A DNA stretch of 64,000 bases from JAPLDA01 sp043783155 (GTDB lineage: Bacteria > Bacteroidota > Bacteroidia > AKYH767-A > 2013-40CM-41-45). Every line of letters begins with the position of its first letter. Positions within the stretch are counted from its first letter, which is position 1. This document shows positions 8,656 to 17,591 of the stretch, piece by piece. The stretch is taken from the NCBI GenBank assembly GCA_043783155.1, contig JAYVZS010000141.1, forward strand, positions 1-64,000, in the 5' to 3' direction. A model generated the notes under the pieces. The model saw only the letters and a program-made list of their open reading frames with translations. It did not search any database and was not told the DNA's origin. The position numbers and the translations under genes were made by a program.

Positions 8656-9039
8656 CTAACGGGTCATGGTGAGATAGAAGATTATATATATTTTTAAAGG
8701 ATGTAAAAGAAAATCATCAGCACCGGAATTGAGTGACGATATTTCCATCAGTTCGTCTTTTCTGTCAGACAAAATAATGACAATTGAATTTTTAAGGCGA
8801 CTTAACGATTTTATAGAAATGCAAAGTTCCATTGCAGAAAGTTCATTGCCGCATGAATCAATACTAATTACCTCGGGAATAAAACGTATGGAAGCATTAA
8901 TTGCATCTGAATATTTTGTAACAGGTTCGGTCACAAACCCGCAATCAGTAAGCAACTTTGAAAGCGCTTCCAAATCCTTATTCTTACCTCCTACTAAAAG
9001 AAGTTTACAGAAATTATTTAATTTTTTCGACGTGTTCAT
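8656..9039 (-). CDS. Degenerate response-regulator receiver domain
   Basis: The 127-residue frame follows the CheY/OmpR receiver pattern: beta1 KLLLVGGKNKDLEALSKLL, a beta3 segment EVISIDSCGNELSAMELC with an Asp at the phospho-acceptor position, beta4 SIVIILSDRKDEL and GADDFLLHPL. Key residues are changed: the acidic pair after beta1 is absent (GGKNK), and the conserved Lys of the KP motif is His (LHPL). The last helix is replaced by KIYIIFYLTMTR, unlike the family's usual ARVNALLRR ending. No output domain or kinase is nearby. It is probably a decaying or non-phosphorylated pseudo-receiver. Confidence 0.5.
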   Translation of the reverse strand: MNTSKKLNNFCKLLLVGGKNKDLEALSKLLTDCGFVTEPVTKYSDAINASIRFIPEVISIDSCGNELSAMELCISIKSLSRLKNSIVIILSDRKDELMEISSLNSGADDFLLHPLKIYIIFYLTMTR

Positions 9040-9360
9040 TTTTCACATGTCGGGCAAAGATGGGCCAGCGATGCAAACAGCAAATTACACAACCGTAATT
9101 TTATTGTTACATTTTGGTTTGGTAATTCCAGGAGATGTAATCCATGTATCGGTTATAGATGTCGCATCCCTGCATTTCATGAATAGTAAAAACGCTGATG
9201 TTTTTTCTTACCTTCGCCATCAATATTGCTATTTGATTCAAATCATAAGCAAAATCGTTCGATGTATAAGGTTTCCCGCGGGAATAACCGAAACGCTTCG
9301 ACTATCTTAAGTTATTTTATACCCGATTTTCATCACTCAATTTTCCGGTTTCAATCCATC
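9040..9360. other. Intergenic interval upstream of der
   Basis: About 320 bases between two divergent starts. A frame open on the plus strand from 8729 to 9310 is mostly the antisense of the receiver-like gene and is not taken as a gene. The stretch 9226-9360 can be read in frame with der but gives a non-conserved leader, so it is better seen as the der promoter/leader region. No strong promoter match was found. Confidence 0.5.
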
Positions 9361-10686
9361 ATGTCAAACATCGTAGCCATAGTAGGTCGCCCAAACGTAG
9401 GCAAGTCAACGCTTTTCAATCGCCTCATCGAAGCAAGAAAAGCTATTGTGGATGAACAAAGCGGTGTAACACGCGACCGGCATTACGGTCACGCAGACTG
9501 GAACGGCAAACGCTTTTCACTTATTGACACCGGCGGTTATGTGCGCGGCTCTGATGATATTTTTGAAGAAGAAATCCGGAAGCAGGTTGAAATCGCGATT
9601 GAAGAAGCAAACGTTATTTTGTTTGTGGTAGATGTGGAAGCCGGCGTTACCGACCTCGATGATGCCGTTGCCAATATACTCCGCAGAGGGAAGAAAAAAG
9701 TTTTTCTTGTCGTCAATAAAGTGGATAACAACTCTCGCATCAATGATGCAAGTGAGTTCTATTCATTTGGATTAGGTGAACCATATTGCATTGCCGCTAT
9801 TAACGGCGCCGGTACGGGAGATCTATTGGATGCAATTGTCGCGGAGTTCCCCGAAGATTATGTGGATCCGAATGAGGGCCTGCCGAAGTTCGCCATCATC
9901 GGTCAGCCGAATGTTGGAAAATCTTCTTTGCTGAATACTTTGATTGGTGAAGAACGTACCATTGTTACTCCGATTGCCGGAACAACCCGGGATACCATCA
10001 ACCAGCGTTACAGCAAATACGGCCATGATTTTATTTTGGTTGACACTGCCGGACTCCGGCGTAAAGCAAGAGTAAAAGAAGATATTGAATTTTATTCGGT
10101 GCTGCGTTCGCTTCGGGCAATCGAAGAATCGGATGTTTGTATTTTAATGATCGATGCCGAAAATGGCCTCACAGCGCAGGACTTAGCCATCTTCCATCTC
10201 ATCGAGAAGAATCGAAAAGGCGCTGTGATGGTGGTAAACAAATGGGATCTTGTAGAAGGGAAAACGAATCAATCGTCAAAAGAATTCGCTGATAAGATCA
10301 AACAGAAACTATTGCCGTTCGATGATGTGCCGATTATTTTTACTTCCGTACTCACCAAGCAGCGTATTTTTAAAGTGTTGGAAACGGCCGTGAAAGTATA
10401 TGAAGGAAGAAAAGATAAAATTCCGACTTCAAAATTGAACAAGATCATGCTTCCGATTATTGAAAACAATCCGCCGCCTGCTTTGAAAGGAAAATACATC
10501 AAGATAAAATACATTACGCAGCTGCCAACGCCTGCACCACAGTTCGCGTTTTTCTGTAATCACCCGAAGTATATCAGCGAATCATACAGACGCTTTCTCG
10601 AAAACAAATTGCGTGAGAACTTCGACCTGAGTGGTATTCCCATCAATATATTTTTCAGGAGCAAAGATAAAGAGGACGAGGACTAA
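9361..10686 (+). CDS. der: Ribosome-assembly GTPase Der (EngA)
   Basis: The 441-residue protein has two tandem GTPase domains, the mark of Der: G1 motifs GRPNVGKS near the N-terminus and GQPNVGKS near residue 180, G3 DTGG and DTAG, G4 NKVD and NKWD, then the C-terminal KH-like domain with PPPALKGKYIKIKYITQ and NHPKYI. It acts in maturation of the 50S subunit in the cytoplasm. An upstream in-frame extension exists from 9226, but family members begin at MSNIVAIVGRPNVGKS, so 9361 is chosen. It is a single-gene unit. Confidence 0.97.
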   Translation: MSNIVAIVGRPNVGKSTLFNRLIEARKAIVDEQSGVTRDRHYGHADWNGKRFSLIDTGGYVRGSDDIFEEEIRKQVEIAIEEANVILFVVDVEAGVTDLDDAVANILRRGKKKVFLVVNKVDNNSRINDASEFYSFGLGEPYCIAAINGAGTGDLLDAIVAEFPEDYVDPNEGLPKFAIIGQPNVGKSSLLNTLIGEERTIVTPIAGTTRDTINQRYSKYGHDFILVDTAGLRRKARVKEDIEFYSVLRSLRAIEESDVCILMIDAENGLTAQDLAIFHLIEKNRKGAVMVVNKWDLVEGKTNQSSKEFADKIKQKLLPFDDVPIIFTSVLTKQRIFKVLETAVKVYEGRKDKIPTSKLNKIMLPIIENNPPPALKGKYIKIKYITQLPTPAPQFAFFCNHPKYISESYRRFLENKLRENFDLSGIPINIFFRSKDKEDED

Positions 10687-10734
10687 AATTTAATTTTCAA
10701 TTAGCAATGATCAATTCATCAATTGAAAAATTGA

Positions 10735-11085
10735 CTATTGGTCATTTAATAAGACCGCTTCTTTTATCCATTTTTTCAACTGCACTTTTGGAATGTCTTT
10801 TTCGGAATAGACTTTAATGTGCCGCATCCCCTTTCCGGTTCCGACGAATAATTTTTTCGGATCAGTGAGTTCCACGGCACGTATAAAACCGATATTGATG
10901 TAATCCACTTTTTTATATGTATAAACAAAAGCGAGGTTGCCTTTGTATATAAAAGTCAGGTTACTCCATTTAATAGCTTCCGTAATTTTTTTATCCGTCC
11001 CAAGAAATATATCTCGGACATGCATGACCAGCTTTCGTTTTTCATCGGGTATACCCAGACAGAACTTTTCGATTTTCGCATCCAT
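10735..11085 (-). CDS. DUF1801/YdhG-like small protein
   Basis: The 116-residue product has features of the DUF1801 (YdhG/YjbR-like) family: an N-terminal helix LGIPDEKRKLVMHVRD, the ITEAIKWSNLTFIYKGN segment after it, and a C-terminal GKGMRHIKVYSEKDI stretch. Members are small cytoplasmic alpha/beta proteins of unsettled function, often annotated as iron-chaperone-like. It is convergent with der and divergent from the TlpA-like gene. No active-site claim is made. Confidence 0.75.
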   Translation of the reverse strand: MDAKIEKFCLGIPDEKRKLVMHVRDIFLGTDKKITEAIKWSNLTFIYKGNLAFVYTYKKVDYINIGFIRAVELTDPKKLFVGTGKGMRHIKVYSEKDIPKVQLKKWIKEAVLLNDQ

Positions 11086-11100
11086 ATTTTTTATTTAACG

Positions 11101-11108
11101 TAAATTTG
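11101..11108 (+). promoter_or_regulatory. Possible Bacteroidota -7 element for the TlpA-like gene
   Basis: TAAATTTG matches the TAnnTTTG -7 consensus and lies 30 bases before the start at 11139. The best -33 candidate, TTCG at 11075-11078, is 22 bases away, slightly too far. Weak call. Confidence 0.3.
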
Positions 11109-11138
11109 TTTCATTAATCAAAAATAGCAAAAAACTCT

Positions 11139-12629
11139 ATGAAAATAGTTCACACTTCTTTGGTCCGAAAAAACATTTGTGCCTTTCTAATCTTACTCGC
11201 GGTTTTGCTGAACAGCTTTATGAGCAACGCGCAGAATACAGCTACCATTTCAGGAACTGTTGAACCTCTGACGACAATTTCCGCTCAGCTTGCCATTGAC
11301 CGTTTGCACCTCGGTAAAAAAATTGAAATCAATTCTGCTGAATTGAAGAACGGAGAATTTCATTTTACTATTAATCTGGATCATGGATATCTTGTTGAAT
11401 TGACAACAAACAATATTCAGCATAAAATATATCTTGAGCCGGGAGATAATCTTCAACTCCAAATAAAAGACAGTGCTGTTATTTTTTCAGGAAAGGGCGC
11501 CGAACAGAATTTCTTCCTGAAAAAATTTTACAGGCAGTTTAAAAATGACTTTGATGACAGCGTGCAGTTTCCAAAAATCCTGAGCTCAGGAGTAGATGTC
11601 TTTGAGATGTCCATTTTCGACAATAGAAAAAAACAAAACGATCTTTTCAAAAATGATCCGGATAAAAATAAATTCTCTTCTTCCTTTACCGCGTTTATAC
11701 AAAACATGATCAGTTACCGTTACTGGAACCTGATGTTCGCCTACCCGATTATCACCGCCAACAGCAACAAAGGTTTAATCGTAAACGGTTTGCCGACAGT
11801 AATGCTCGATGGATTAATCCGTGTGCAACTGAACAATGATTCAGCACTCATCAGTGAATCGTACCGGGAATTCCTGAAGTATTATGTAATTTATTTTACT
11901 TCGCAGGCAAATGGCTTCAATAAATTCACAGACTTCTCTATTTCCGCCGACAAAAAATTAACGCTGGCGAAAGAACGTCTCAAAGGAGAAGCGTACAAAT
12001 TCTGGCTCGCAAAATTCACACTTGAAGAATGTGGACGTGTTGGACCTTTCCTGATAAAAAAATTATATACCTCGCTGATGGAGGTTGACAAAGAAGCCCG
12101 TTATACACCTGTTATAAATGAACAATGCGGCGAACGAATGGCAATGAAGGAAGAGAAAAAACCGGAAGAAAAAAAAGCCAGAGCGAATACAAACGTATCA
12201 AAAGGAAATGATGAACTGGATCTTACTGATGTTGACGGAAAACATGTTTCGTTGAGTGATTTTAAAGGCAAAGTCGTGTACATTGATTTTTGGGCAAGCT
12301 GGTGCGGACCATGCAGAATGATGATGCCTTACTCAAAAAAAATGCATGAGGACCTCAACGACAAACAAAAAAAGCAAATTGTTTTTCTTTATATCTCGAT
12401 AGACGGTGATGCCGCTTCGTGGAAAAAAGGAATCCAGGACCTGGGCATACAAGGAGTCAATGTGAACTCTCCGGGCAACTGGAGTTCAAAGGCATGCAAG
12501 TATTTTCAGATCAACAGCATTCCACGTTACATGATCATGAATAAAAAAGGCGACATCGTTGACTCCAATGCCAAACGCCCCGCTGATCCTTCTGTGCTGG
12601 ATGATTTGATGAAGTATGTGGTGGAATAA
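11139..12629 (+). CDS. TlpA-like thiol-disulfide oxidoreductase with DUF4369-type N-domain
   Basis: The 496-residue protein has a signal peptide (hydrophobic core FLILLAVLLNSF, cleavage near NAQ), a beta-rich N-terminal domain resembling DUF4369 (about 30-130, with YLEPGDNLQLQI), a helical middle part, a charged linker (about 340-355, EEKKPEEKKARANT) and a thioredoxin/AhpC-TSA domain from about 360 with active site WASWCGPC (CGPC at 389-392). It likely acts in the periplasm as a reductant for disulfides or cytochrome maturation. It is convergent with the lipoprotein esterase gene, with only 17 bases between them. Confidence 0.88.
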   Translation: MKIVHTSLVRKNICAFLILLAVLLNSFMSNAQNTATISGTVEPLTTISAQLAIDRLHLGKKIEINSAELKNGEFHFTINLDHGYLVELTTNNIQHKIYLEPGDNLQLQIKDSAVIFSGKGAEQNFFLKKFYRQFKNDFDDSVQFPKILSSGVDVFEMSIFDNRKKQNDLFKNDPDKNKFSSSFTAFIQNMISYRYWNLMFAYPIITANSNKGLIVNGLPTVMLDGLIRVQLNNDSALISESYREFLKYYVIYFTSQANGFNKFTDFSISADKKLTLAKERLKGEAYKFWLAKFTLEECGRVGPFLIKKLYTSLMEVDKEARYTPVINEQCGERMAMKEEKKPEEKKARANTNVSKGNDELDLTDVDGKHVSLSDFKGKVVYIDFWASWCGPCRMMMPYSKKMHEDLNDKQKKQIVFLYISIDGDAASWKKGIQDLGIQGVNVNSPGNWSSKACKYFQINSIPRYMIMNKKGDIVDSNAKRPADPSVLDDLMKYVVE

Positions 12630-12646
12630 TTTTCCTCTGAAATTTG

Positions 12647-14029
12647 TCAAAGTCCGCTCAACAATTTATTGAATTCAGTATTGCCGCGAAGACTATTGAA
12701 TGATTCTTCACTTTCAACTTTTCCTTTGTCTTTCAAACCGAGTTGAACCGCTTCCTTCAATGCTGCAATCGCCTTTCCCTGGTCGCCTTGACGCGCATAC
12801 ATGCAAGCAGTGAGAAATGGTTGCTCTGAATTTTCAGGATCCGCCAATTTATAGATGGCGAGAAATTGCTGAGCAGCTGAAAAATTATTTTGTCTGATCG
12901 CGTTGTTTGAATACGAGTAAGAAGCCAGCGACAAATAACCAAGCAACCGCTGGTACATCATTTCCTGCTCACCCGCTTTCAGATTACGCATCCTTGAAAT
13001 TTCATCTCTCCACCAATTCAAATCTTTGCTTTGGAAACACTCCATGTAATTCTGCTTGAGATTGCTTTCCATTTGAAAATTGCCTTGCTGTTTTTGTAAT
13101 TCTTTTTTATAAGAATCTCCATTCATCAGCGATGTTAGTTTTTGCCGATACGATGAAACATCAACGACTCCCTGCAAAAAAGCAATCAACTGGTTAAACT
13201 GATCATACTGAGTTAAACTGTTTTTCGATGCCGCAATTAATTTATTTTTTTTCTGCAAATAGTTTTTGACAAGATTGTTATCGGTCGCCAATAATTTATT
13301 CCGCATTGCATTGAAGTCGCACCAATAGAAAGCATCTTCAAATGACAATGAATCAGGCCATTCATGTTTGCCCTTCCATTCGATGAGCGCATGATTTATT
13401 TTTTTTGCTTCCAGCACAGGACCGGAAGCCATCACTTCCGTGAAATTCATATCACGAACACCCGCGAAGCCCAATGCGGGAGGAAGTTGATGAATATTAT
13501 CAAAAGGAATGGCAGCGCCACAATAAATAACGGACAGCAATTCCGGATGATTAGAAGCTCCGACCAGCGCGACTTTTGAACCTCCTGAAAAACCGGCAAG
13601 TGAAATTCTTTTTTTATCTGACGAATATTTTGTCCCCGCTTCCGCAATCAAACTATTCACAATGATATTTGTCTGATCAAACTGCAAACCGTTTTTAGCA
13701 TTATAAGAACCCATCAGTATATAACCGAACTGATCGGCAAGCGACCTGAACAATCCTACAGGGTAACTTCCGCTTCCATGCGGATCAAAAAAAATGATGA
13801 CAGGAAATTTGAGAGCATCCGTATAATTTTTCGGGAGATACAAAGAATACGATTGAGAAGCGTCGTTGTCACAAAAAACTGTCGGTGTAATTTCCCCTGC
13901 TTTTAATTCCTGTGTTACTTTCGGCTGCTCAGTGACAGGAGGGGCGGCTGTTTCCGTCTTCTGTGATTTTGTTGAGCAGGAAAAAATTGTCAGGGTCAAA
14001 AAGAAAAAAAGCAGCTGTTGTGTTCTCAT
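12647..14029 (-). CDS. Lipoprotein with alpha/beta-hydrolase domain and C-terminal TPR
   Basis: The 460-residue product has a lipoprotein signal (IFSC, Cys18), then an esterase/dienelactone-hydrolase-like domain: SLYLPKNYTDALKFPVIIFF, FDPHGSG as oxyanion region, and a nucleophile elbow GFSGG (Ser148). A His in WKGKHEWPDS is a plausible triad member. The C-terminal about 110 residues are TPR-like (LADPENSEQPFLTACMYARQ, then GKAIAALKEAVQLG). It would act on an ester or peptide at the cell envelope; the substrate is not evident. The gene is monocistronic. Confidence 0.78.
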   Translation of the reverse strand: MRTQQLLFFFLTLTIFSCSTKSQKTETAAPPVTEQPKVTQELKAGEITPTVFCDNDASQSYSLYLPKNYTDALKFPVIIFFDPHGSGSYPVGLFRSLADQFGYILMGSYNAKNGLQFDQTNIIVNSLIAEAGTKYSSDKKRISLAGFSGGSKVALVGASNHPELLSVIYCGAAIPFDNIHQLPPALGFAGVRDMNFTEVMASGPVLEAKKINHALIEWKGKHEWPDSLSFEDAFYWCDFNAMRNKLLATDNNLVKNYLQKKNKLIAASKNSLTQYDQFNQLIAFLQGVVDVSSYRQKLTSLMNGDSYKKELQKQQGNFQMESNLKQNYMECFQSKDLNWWRDEISRMRNLKAGEQEMMYQRLLGYLSLASYSYSNNAIRQNNFSAAQQFLAIYKLADPENSEQPFLTACMYARQGDQGKAIAALKEAVQLGLKDKGKVESEESFNSLRGNTEFNKLLSGL

Positions 14030-14084
14030 GATTTTCTTAGAATTATAGTTACTGCAATATTAAATAAATAAAAAATAATGATAC

Positions 14085-14144
14085 CCACTGAGACACTATA
14101 GGCACTTAGATTAGAGAACCTTAGTCCTCTTAGTGTCTCAGTGG
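14085..14144. repeat. Inverted repeat of the 'cagtgagacactaag' class
   Basis: Arms 14085-14098 and 14131-14144 are a perfect 14-bp inverted repeat around 32 bases. Its words (cactgagacac, gtgtctcagtgg) resemble those of the hairpins at 26017-26093, 47560-47640 and 58041-58130. It lies between the 5' end of the esterase gene and the metK terminator. Confidence 0.7.
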
Positions 14145-14192
14145 TAAATTTTTCCAACGCCCATTGATCCTTTTTAAAAATTGCGCAATAAA

Positions 14193-14215
14193 AAAGGGAC
14201 CGAAGAAGTCCCTTT
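14193..14215 (-). terminator. Rho-independent terminator of metK
   Basis: An 8-bp stem (AAAGGGAC on the minus strand pairing with GTCCCTTT) encloses a 7-base loop. On the minus strand it is followed by a T-rich run (14195-14188). It sits about 20 bases past the metK stop. Confidence 0.8.
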
Positions 14216-14235
14216 CTTTCTTTTTTCTTTGATTG

Positions 14236-15489
14236 TTATTTTAAACCAAACGCCTTCTTCACTTTGCCAACGTAGTCTAATTTTTCCCACGTGAAAAGTT
14301 CAACACGTTTGGTGATTTTTTTTCCGTTCGGTGTAGTGAAGGTTTTATTCACCCATTCATTCTTTCTTCCCATGTGCCCGTAAGCCGCAGTCTCAGAATA
14401 AATCGGGTTGCGCAACTTCAAACGTTGTTCAATGAAGTAAGGACGCATATCAAAAATACCTTCTACAATTTTCGCGATCGCTCCGTCTGTCAACTTCACT
14501 TTCGCTGTTCCGTTCGTACTCACAAAAATTCCCATTGGTTTCGCTACCCCGATGGCATACGAAACCTGCACCAGGGCTTCATCGCAAACACCTGCCGCCA
14601 CTAAATTTTTCGCGATATGACGAGTTGCATACGCCGCAGAACGGTCAACCTTTGAAGGATCTTTTCCTGAAAACGCTCCGCCTCCGTGCGCACCTTTGCC
14701 ACCATACGTGTCAACAATAATTTTTCTTCCCGTTACACCCGTATCACCATGCGGACCACCGATTACAAATTTTCCTGTCGGGTTGATGTGGTATTGAATC
14801 CTGTTATTGAAAAGATGTTTGTATTGCGGATATTTTTTCATCATACGCGGCATCAGAATTTCAATCATGTCCTTGCGAATCTTCGCCGCCATCTTCTCGT
14901 CCTTGTCAAAGTCATCGTGCTGCGTAGAAATTACGATCGCGTCAATTCTCACCGGCTTGTTGTTATCATTGTATTCCAAAGTAACTTGCGACTTAGCATC
15001 TGGGCGTAAATATTTTATCTGCTTTTCTTCTCTGCGAAGTTCAGCCAATTCAATCAACAGCTTGTGAGCAAGGTCAAGCGCCATCGGCATGTAATCTTTT
15101 GTTTCATTGGATGCATAACCGAACATCATTCCCTGGTCGCCGGCACCTTGCTCCTCTTTCTTCTTGCGTTCAACACCCTGGTTGATGTCGCTCGACTGCT
15201 CATGAATCGCGGAAAGAATTCCGCATGAATCCGCTTCGAACATGTATTCGCTTTTCGTGTAACCGATGCGTTTGATTACGTCACGTGCAATGGTCTGAAC
15301 ATCGAGGTACGTTTTCGATTTCACTTCTCCCGCAAGCACGACCTGTCCGGTTGTAACCAATGTTTCGCACGCTACTTTCGAACTTGGATCGAATGCAAGA
15401 AAGTTATCAATGAGTGCATCTGAAATCTGATCCGCAACTTTGTCGGGATGGCCTTCTGATACTGATTCTGATGTAAATAAATATGACAT
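14236..15489 (-). CDS. metK: S-adenosylmethionine synthetase
   Basis: This 417-residue protein makes S-adenosylmethionine from methionine and ATP. It shows the family hallmarks: N-terminal FTSESVSEGHPDKVADQISD, the ATP-binding loop GDQGMMFGYA, the second signature GGGAFSGKDPSKVDRSAAY, and a C-terminal domain ending with a Lys/Glu-rich tail. Length is normal for Bacteroidota. It is monocistronic with its own terminator and a probable promoter at 15608-15637. No SAM riboswitch fold was seen in the 5' region. Confidence 0.97.
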   Translation of the reverse strand: MSYLFTSESVSEGHPDKVADQISDALIDNFLAFDPSSKVACETLVTTGQVVLAGEVKSKTYLDVQTIARDVIKRIGYTKSEYMFEADSCGILSAIHEQSSDINQGVERKKKEEQGAGDQGMMFGYASNETKDYMPMALDLAHKLLIELAELRREEKQIKYLRPDAKSQVTLEYNDNNKPVRIDAIVISTQHDDFDKDEKMAAKIRKDMIEILMPRMMKKYPQYKHLFNNRIQYHINPTGKFVIGGPHGDTGVTGRKIIVDTYGGKGAHGGGAFSGKDPSKVDRSAAYATRHIAKNLVAAGVCDEALVQVSYAIGVAKPMGIFVSTNGTAKVKLTDGAIAKIVEGIFDMRPYFIEQRLKLRNPIYSETAAYGHMGRKNEWVNKTFTTPNGKKITKRVELFTWEKLDYVGKVKKAFGLK

Positions 15490-15607
15490 GTTAGTTTAAG
15501 TTTTGAGTTTTAAATTGAGTATCCGGACTGCCTGATTCGCGTATTTGTAAATTCGTATTCAATTCGTAATTCGCTACGGAGGTATATTAAATAATTTAAC
15601 CGGAGCG

Positions 15608-15637
15608 CAAAAGTAAATAAATTGAATGATCTGCAAA
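15608..15637 (-). promoter_or_regulatory. Probable promoter of metK (-33/-7 type)
   Basis: On the minus strand, TTTG (15637-15634) is followed after 18 bases by TACTTTTG (15615-15608), close to the Bacteroidota TTTG-N19-21-TAnnTTTG pattern. It leaves a leader of about 110 bases before metK. Spacing is one base short of the usual range. Confidence 0.45.
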
Positions 15638-15642
15638 AGGGA

Positions 15643-16035
15643 CTAAAGTTCCTTTAATTTGTTGACGAGAATGTTGAGAAAATTGGTAAGCGGCTTAATT
15701 GCCATCATTTTCATCATCGGGTTCAGATCTGCATCAAAAGCAAGCTGAACAGCGCACTGGCTTTGCAAATCCTCGATCATACAACTAAGCGTAAAGTCAA
15801 AAGGAGCGCTGCCGTTTTTGATCACCTTGATCAGACTATTCGGAGTTTTTTCTACGATCTTCATCCCAAGCGTTGCCATCCCTTTAATGGTAAATGTACA
15901 TTCGTCAGCCGTCGATTTCCAGCCGACCACCTGTTCCGGCATCAGCTTCTGAAAGTTGTTGAAATCACTTAAGAAGTCAAACGCTTCTTTCGCTGTTTTG
16001 TTGATGGTTGTTTTGTCGCTCTCTATTCTTGTCAT
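15643..16035 (-). CDS. SRPBCC-family (START/polyketide-cyclase-like) protein
   Basis: The 130-residue product fits the helix-grip SRPBCC fold: an initial strand TRIESDKTTINKTA, the helix KEAFDFLSDFNNFQKLMP, then beta strands and a long C-terminal helix (PLTNFLNILVNKLKEL). Such proteins bind small hydrophobic ligands or lipids; the ligand here is unknown. It reads toward metK, but a promoter-like site lies between them. About 100 bases separate it from pyrE. Confidence 0.75.
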   Translation of the reverse strand: MTRIESDKTTINKTAKEAFDFLSDFNNFQKLMPEQVVGWKSTADECTFTIKGMATLGMKIVEKTPNSLIKVIKNGSAPFDFTLSCMIEDLQSQCAVQLAFDADLNPMMKMMAIKPLTNFLNILVNKLKEL

Positions 16036-16138
16036 GGGTGCGTCAAATTAATTAGCACAACTTAATATCAAATTATCAAATTTTTTCTCCGTTTCTCCCA
16101 TTCACCGATTCATCTTTGTCTATCAACTGCCGATTGGC

Positions 16139-16780
16139 TTACCTTCCCCACGTCTCCGGCGATTCCCGCCATGCCCGAAGCGTTTTCAAATCCTCTTCCG
16201 TTATGAATTTACTCTCCACTGCTTTTTCAATCAGGACATCATAATTACTCAATGAATACATCGGGCATTTGCCTTTTTTAAAATTGTCGGTGGCTGTTTT
16301 AAATCCGTAGGTGAAAACTGAAAGCATCCCGTTCACTTTACAACCGGCATCACGCAATGCTTTCACCGCTTTCAATGAACTTTGTCCGGTTGAAATTAAA
16401 TCTTCAATAACGATTACGGATTGCCCGGGAATAATTTCTCCTTCGATCAGGTTTTCTCTTCCGTGATCTTTCGGGGATGACCTCACATAAACAAAAGGAA
16501 GCCCGAGTGCTTCTGCTACAAGCGCCCCTTGTGCAATTGCTGCTGTGGCAACGCCGGCAATCACATCCGGTTTACCGAATATTTCTTCAATCACTTTTAC
16601 CAATGCCTGGCGAATAAACGTTCTTACTTTCGGATGAGAAAGTGAAATACGATTGTCACAATAAATCGGCGACTTCCATCCCGACGCCCATGTAAACGGC
16701 TGATTGGGTTGTAACCGGATTGCTTTTATCTGCAACAGAAACTCGGCGATTTTTAAAGAGGTTTCATCTTTTTGAGACAT
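16139..16780 (-). CDS. pyrE: Orotate phosphoribosyltransferase
   Basis: The 213-residue protein converts orotate and PRPP to orotidine 5'-phosphate in pyrimidine synthesis. The PRPP-binding motif VIVIEDLISTGQSSLKAV is intact, and KDHGRENLIEGE is the flexible active-site loop with its catalytic Lys. FTWASGWKSPIYCDNR near the N-terminus is the orotate-binding region. Length is normal. It is probably transcribed from the very close promoter-like site at 16785-16816. Confidence 0.96.
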   Translation of the reverse strand: MSQKDETSLKIAEFLLQIKAIRLQPNQPFTWASGWKSPIYCDNRISLSHPKVRTFIRQALVKVIEEIFGKPDVIAGVATAAIAQGALVAEALGLPFVYVRSSPKDHGRENLIEGEIIPGQSVIVIEDLISTGQSSLKAVKALRDAGCKVNGMLSVFTYGFKTATDNFKKGKCPMYSLSNYDVLIEKAVESKFITEEDLKTLRAWRESPETWGR

Positions 16781-16784
16781 GGGG

Positions 16785-16816
16785 CAAACATACGCAGGAG
16801 GCTTTGAGTTTGCAAG
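16785..16816 (-). promoter_or_regulatory. Probable promoter of pyrE, giving a very short leader
   Basis: TATGTTTG (16792-16785, minus strand) matches the TAnnTTTG consensus, with CTTG at 16816-16813 at the expected 20-base spacing. The -7 box ends 4 bases before the pyrE start codon, so the transcript would begin at or almost at the AUG (leaderless or nearly so), unless another start site is used. Confidence 0.45.
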
Positions 16817-16959
16817 GGTTTAGATTAGATAGTGTTTAAGTCCGTAAGTGTTTCTATGTTTAAGGATTGACACATTTTGTTTAAAGATTTTCTTTGATCA
16901 ACGGAAATTTCTTACGTACTTACATACTTAAGCACATCAACACTTCAACACTTCCGCCC

Positions 16960-17583
16960 TTGCATACCGTCTTCATCAACGACAAGCCACTACATTTCAT
17001 CAGCACGTATGATAAAATCGAACTTGAAAATGCGAAAGAGAATGTGATTTTTTCCGAGCATGATAAAAGCATGGCTGAACTAATTTCTATACTTGAAAAT
17101 AAAGACGAACCATCCGAATTATTTTATCTCTCTGAAAATCCGGATGCAAGTTGGGAGCTTTTTCTTTCTCAATGTTCATTGATTGAAGCTGCCGGCGGAC
17201 TGGTACAAAATAAAAAGGATGAGTTTCTCCTGATCTTCCGGCTTGGCAAATGGGATTTACCAAAAGGAAAACTTGAATACGATGAATCGGCTGAAGAAGC
17301 CGCCATCCGGGAAGTAGAAGAAGAATGCGGCATCGACAAACTCTCAATATTAAAAAAGCTTCCGATTACTTTTCATACGTATATCCTGAACAAAAAAAGA
17401 AAATTAAAAAAGACTCATTGGTTTCTGATGCAAACAGAAAGCAGCGATAATCTTATTCCTCAAAAAGAAGAAGACATACAGGAAGCCCGCTGGATGAAAG
17501 AAAAAGAAATTAAGTCGAAGGTATTTGCAAATACGTATACATCTGTTGGCGAATTGCTCCACAACTTTCTTGAGAAAAAATAG
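16960..17583 (+). CDS. Nudix hydrolase
   Basis: The protein carries a full Nudix box, GKLEYDESAEEAAIREVEEE followed by CGI, which binds the metal ions used to cleave nucleoside-diphosphate-linked substrates. Before it is an N-terminal extension of about 90 residues (VFINDKPLHFIS onward) found in a Bacteroidota subgroup. An ATG at 16894 is in frame, but residues 1-22 from it are repeat-like and unlike the family. Homologous proteins start just before the FINDKPL strand, so the TTG at 16960 is preferred (207 residues). Substrate unknown. It is convergent with coaD. Confidence 0.85.
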   Translation: MHTVFINDKPLHFISTYDKIELENAKENVIFSEHDKSMAELISILENKDEPSELFYLSENPDASWELFLSQCSLIEAAGGLVQNKKDEFLLIFRLGKWDLPKGKLEYDESAEEAAIREVEEECGIDKLSILKKLPITFHTYILNKKRKLKKTHWFLMQTESSDNLIPQKEEDIQEARWMKEKEIKSKVFANTYTSVGELLHNFLEKK

Positions 17584-17591
17584 TTTGATCC

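Noticed and set aside
8729..9310. 193-codon open frame on the plus strand
   Set aside because: Most of it is the antisense of the receiver-like gene, with no family resemblance; the rest is der leader.
15490..15607. Possible SAM riboswitch before metK
   Set aside because: No conserved SAM-I or SAM-II pairing could be drawn; the region contains attcgtaattcgctac repeats instead.
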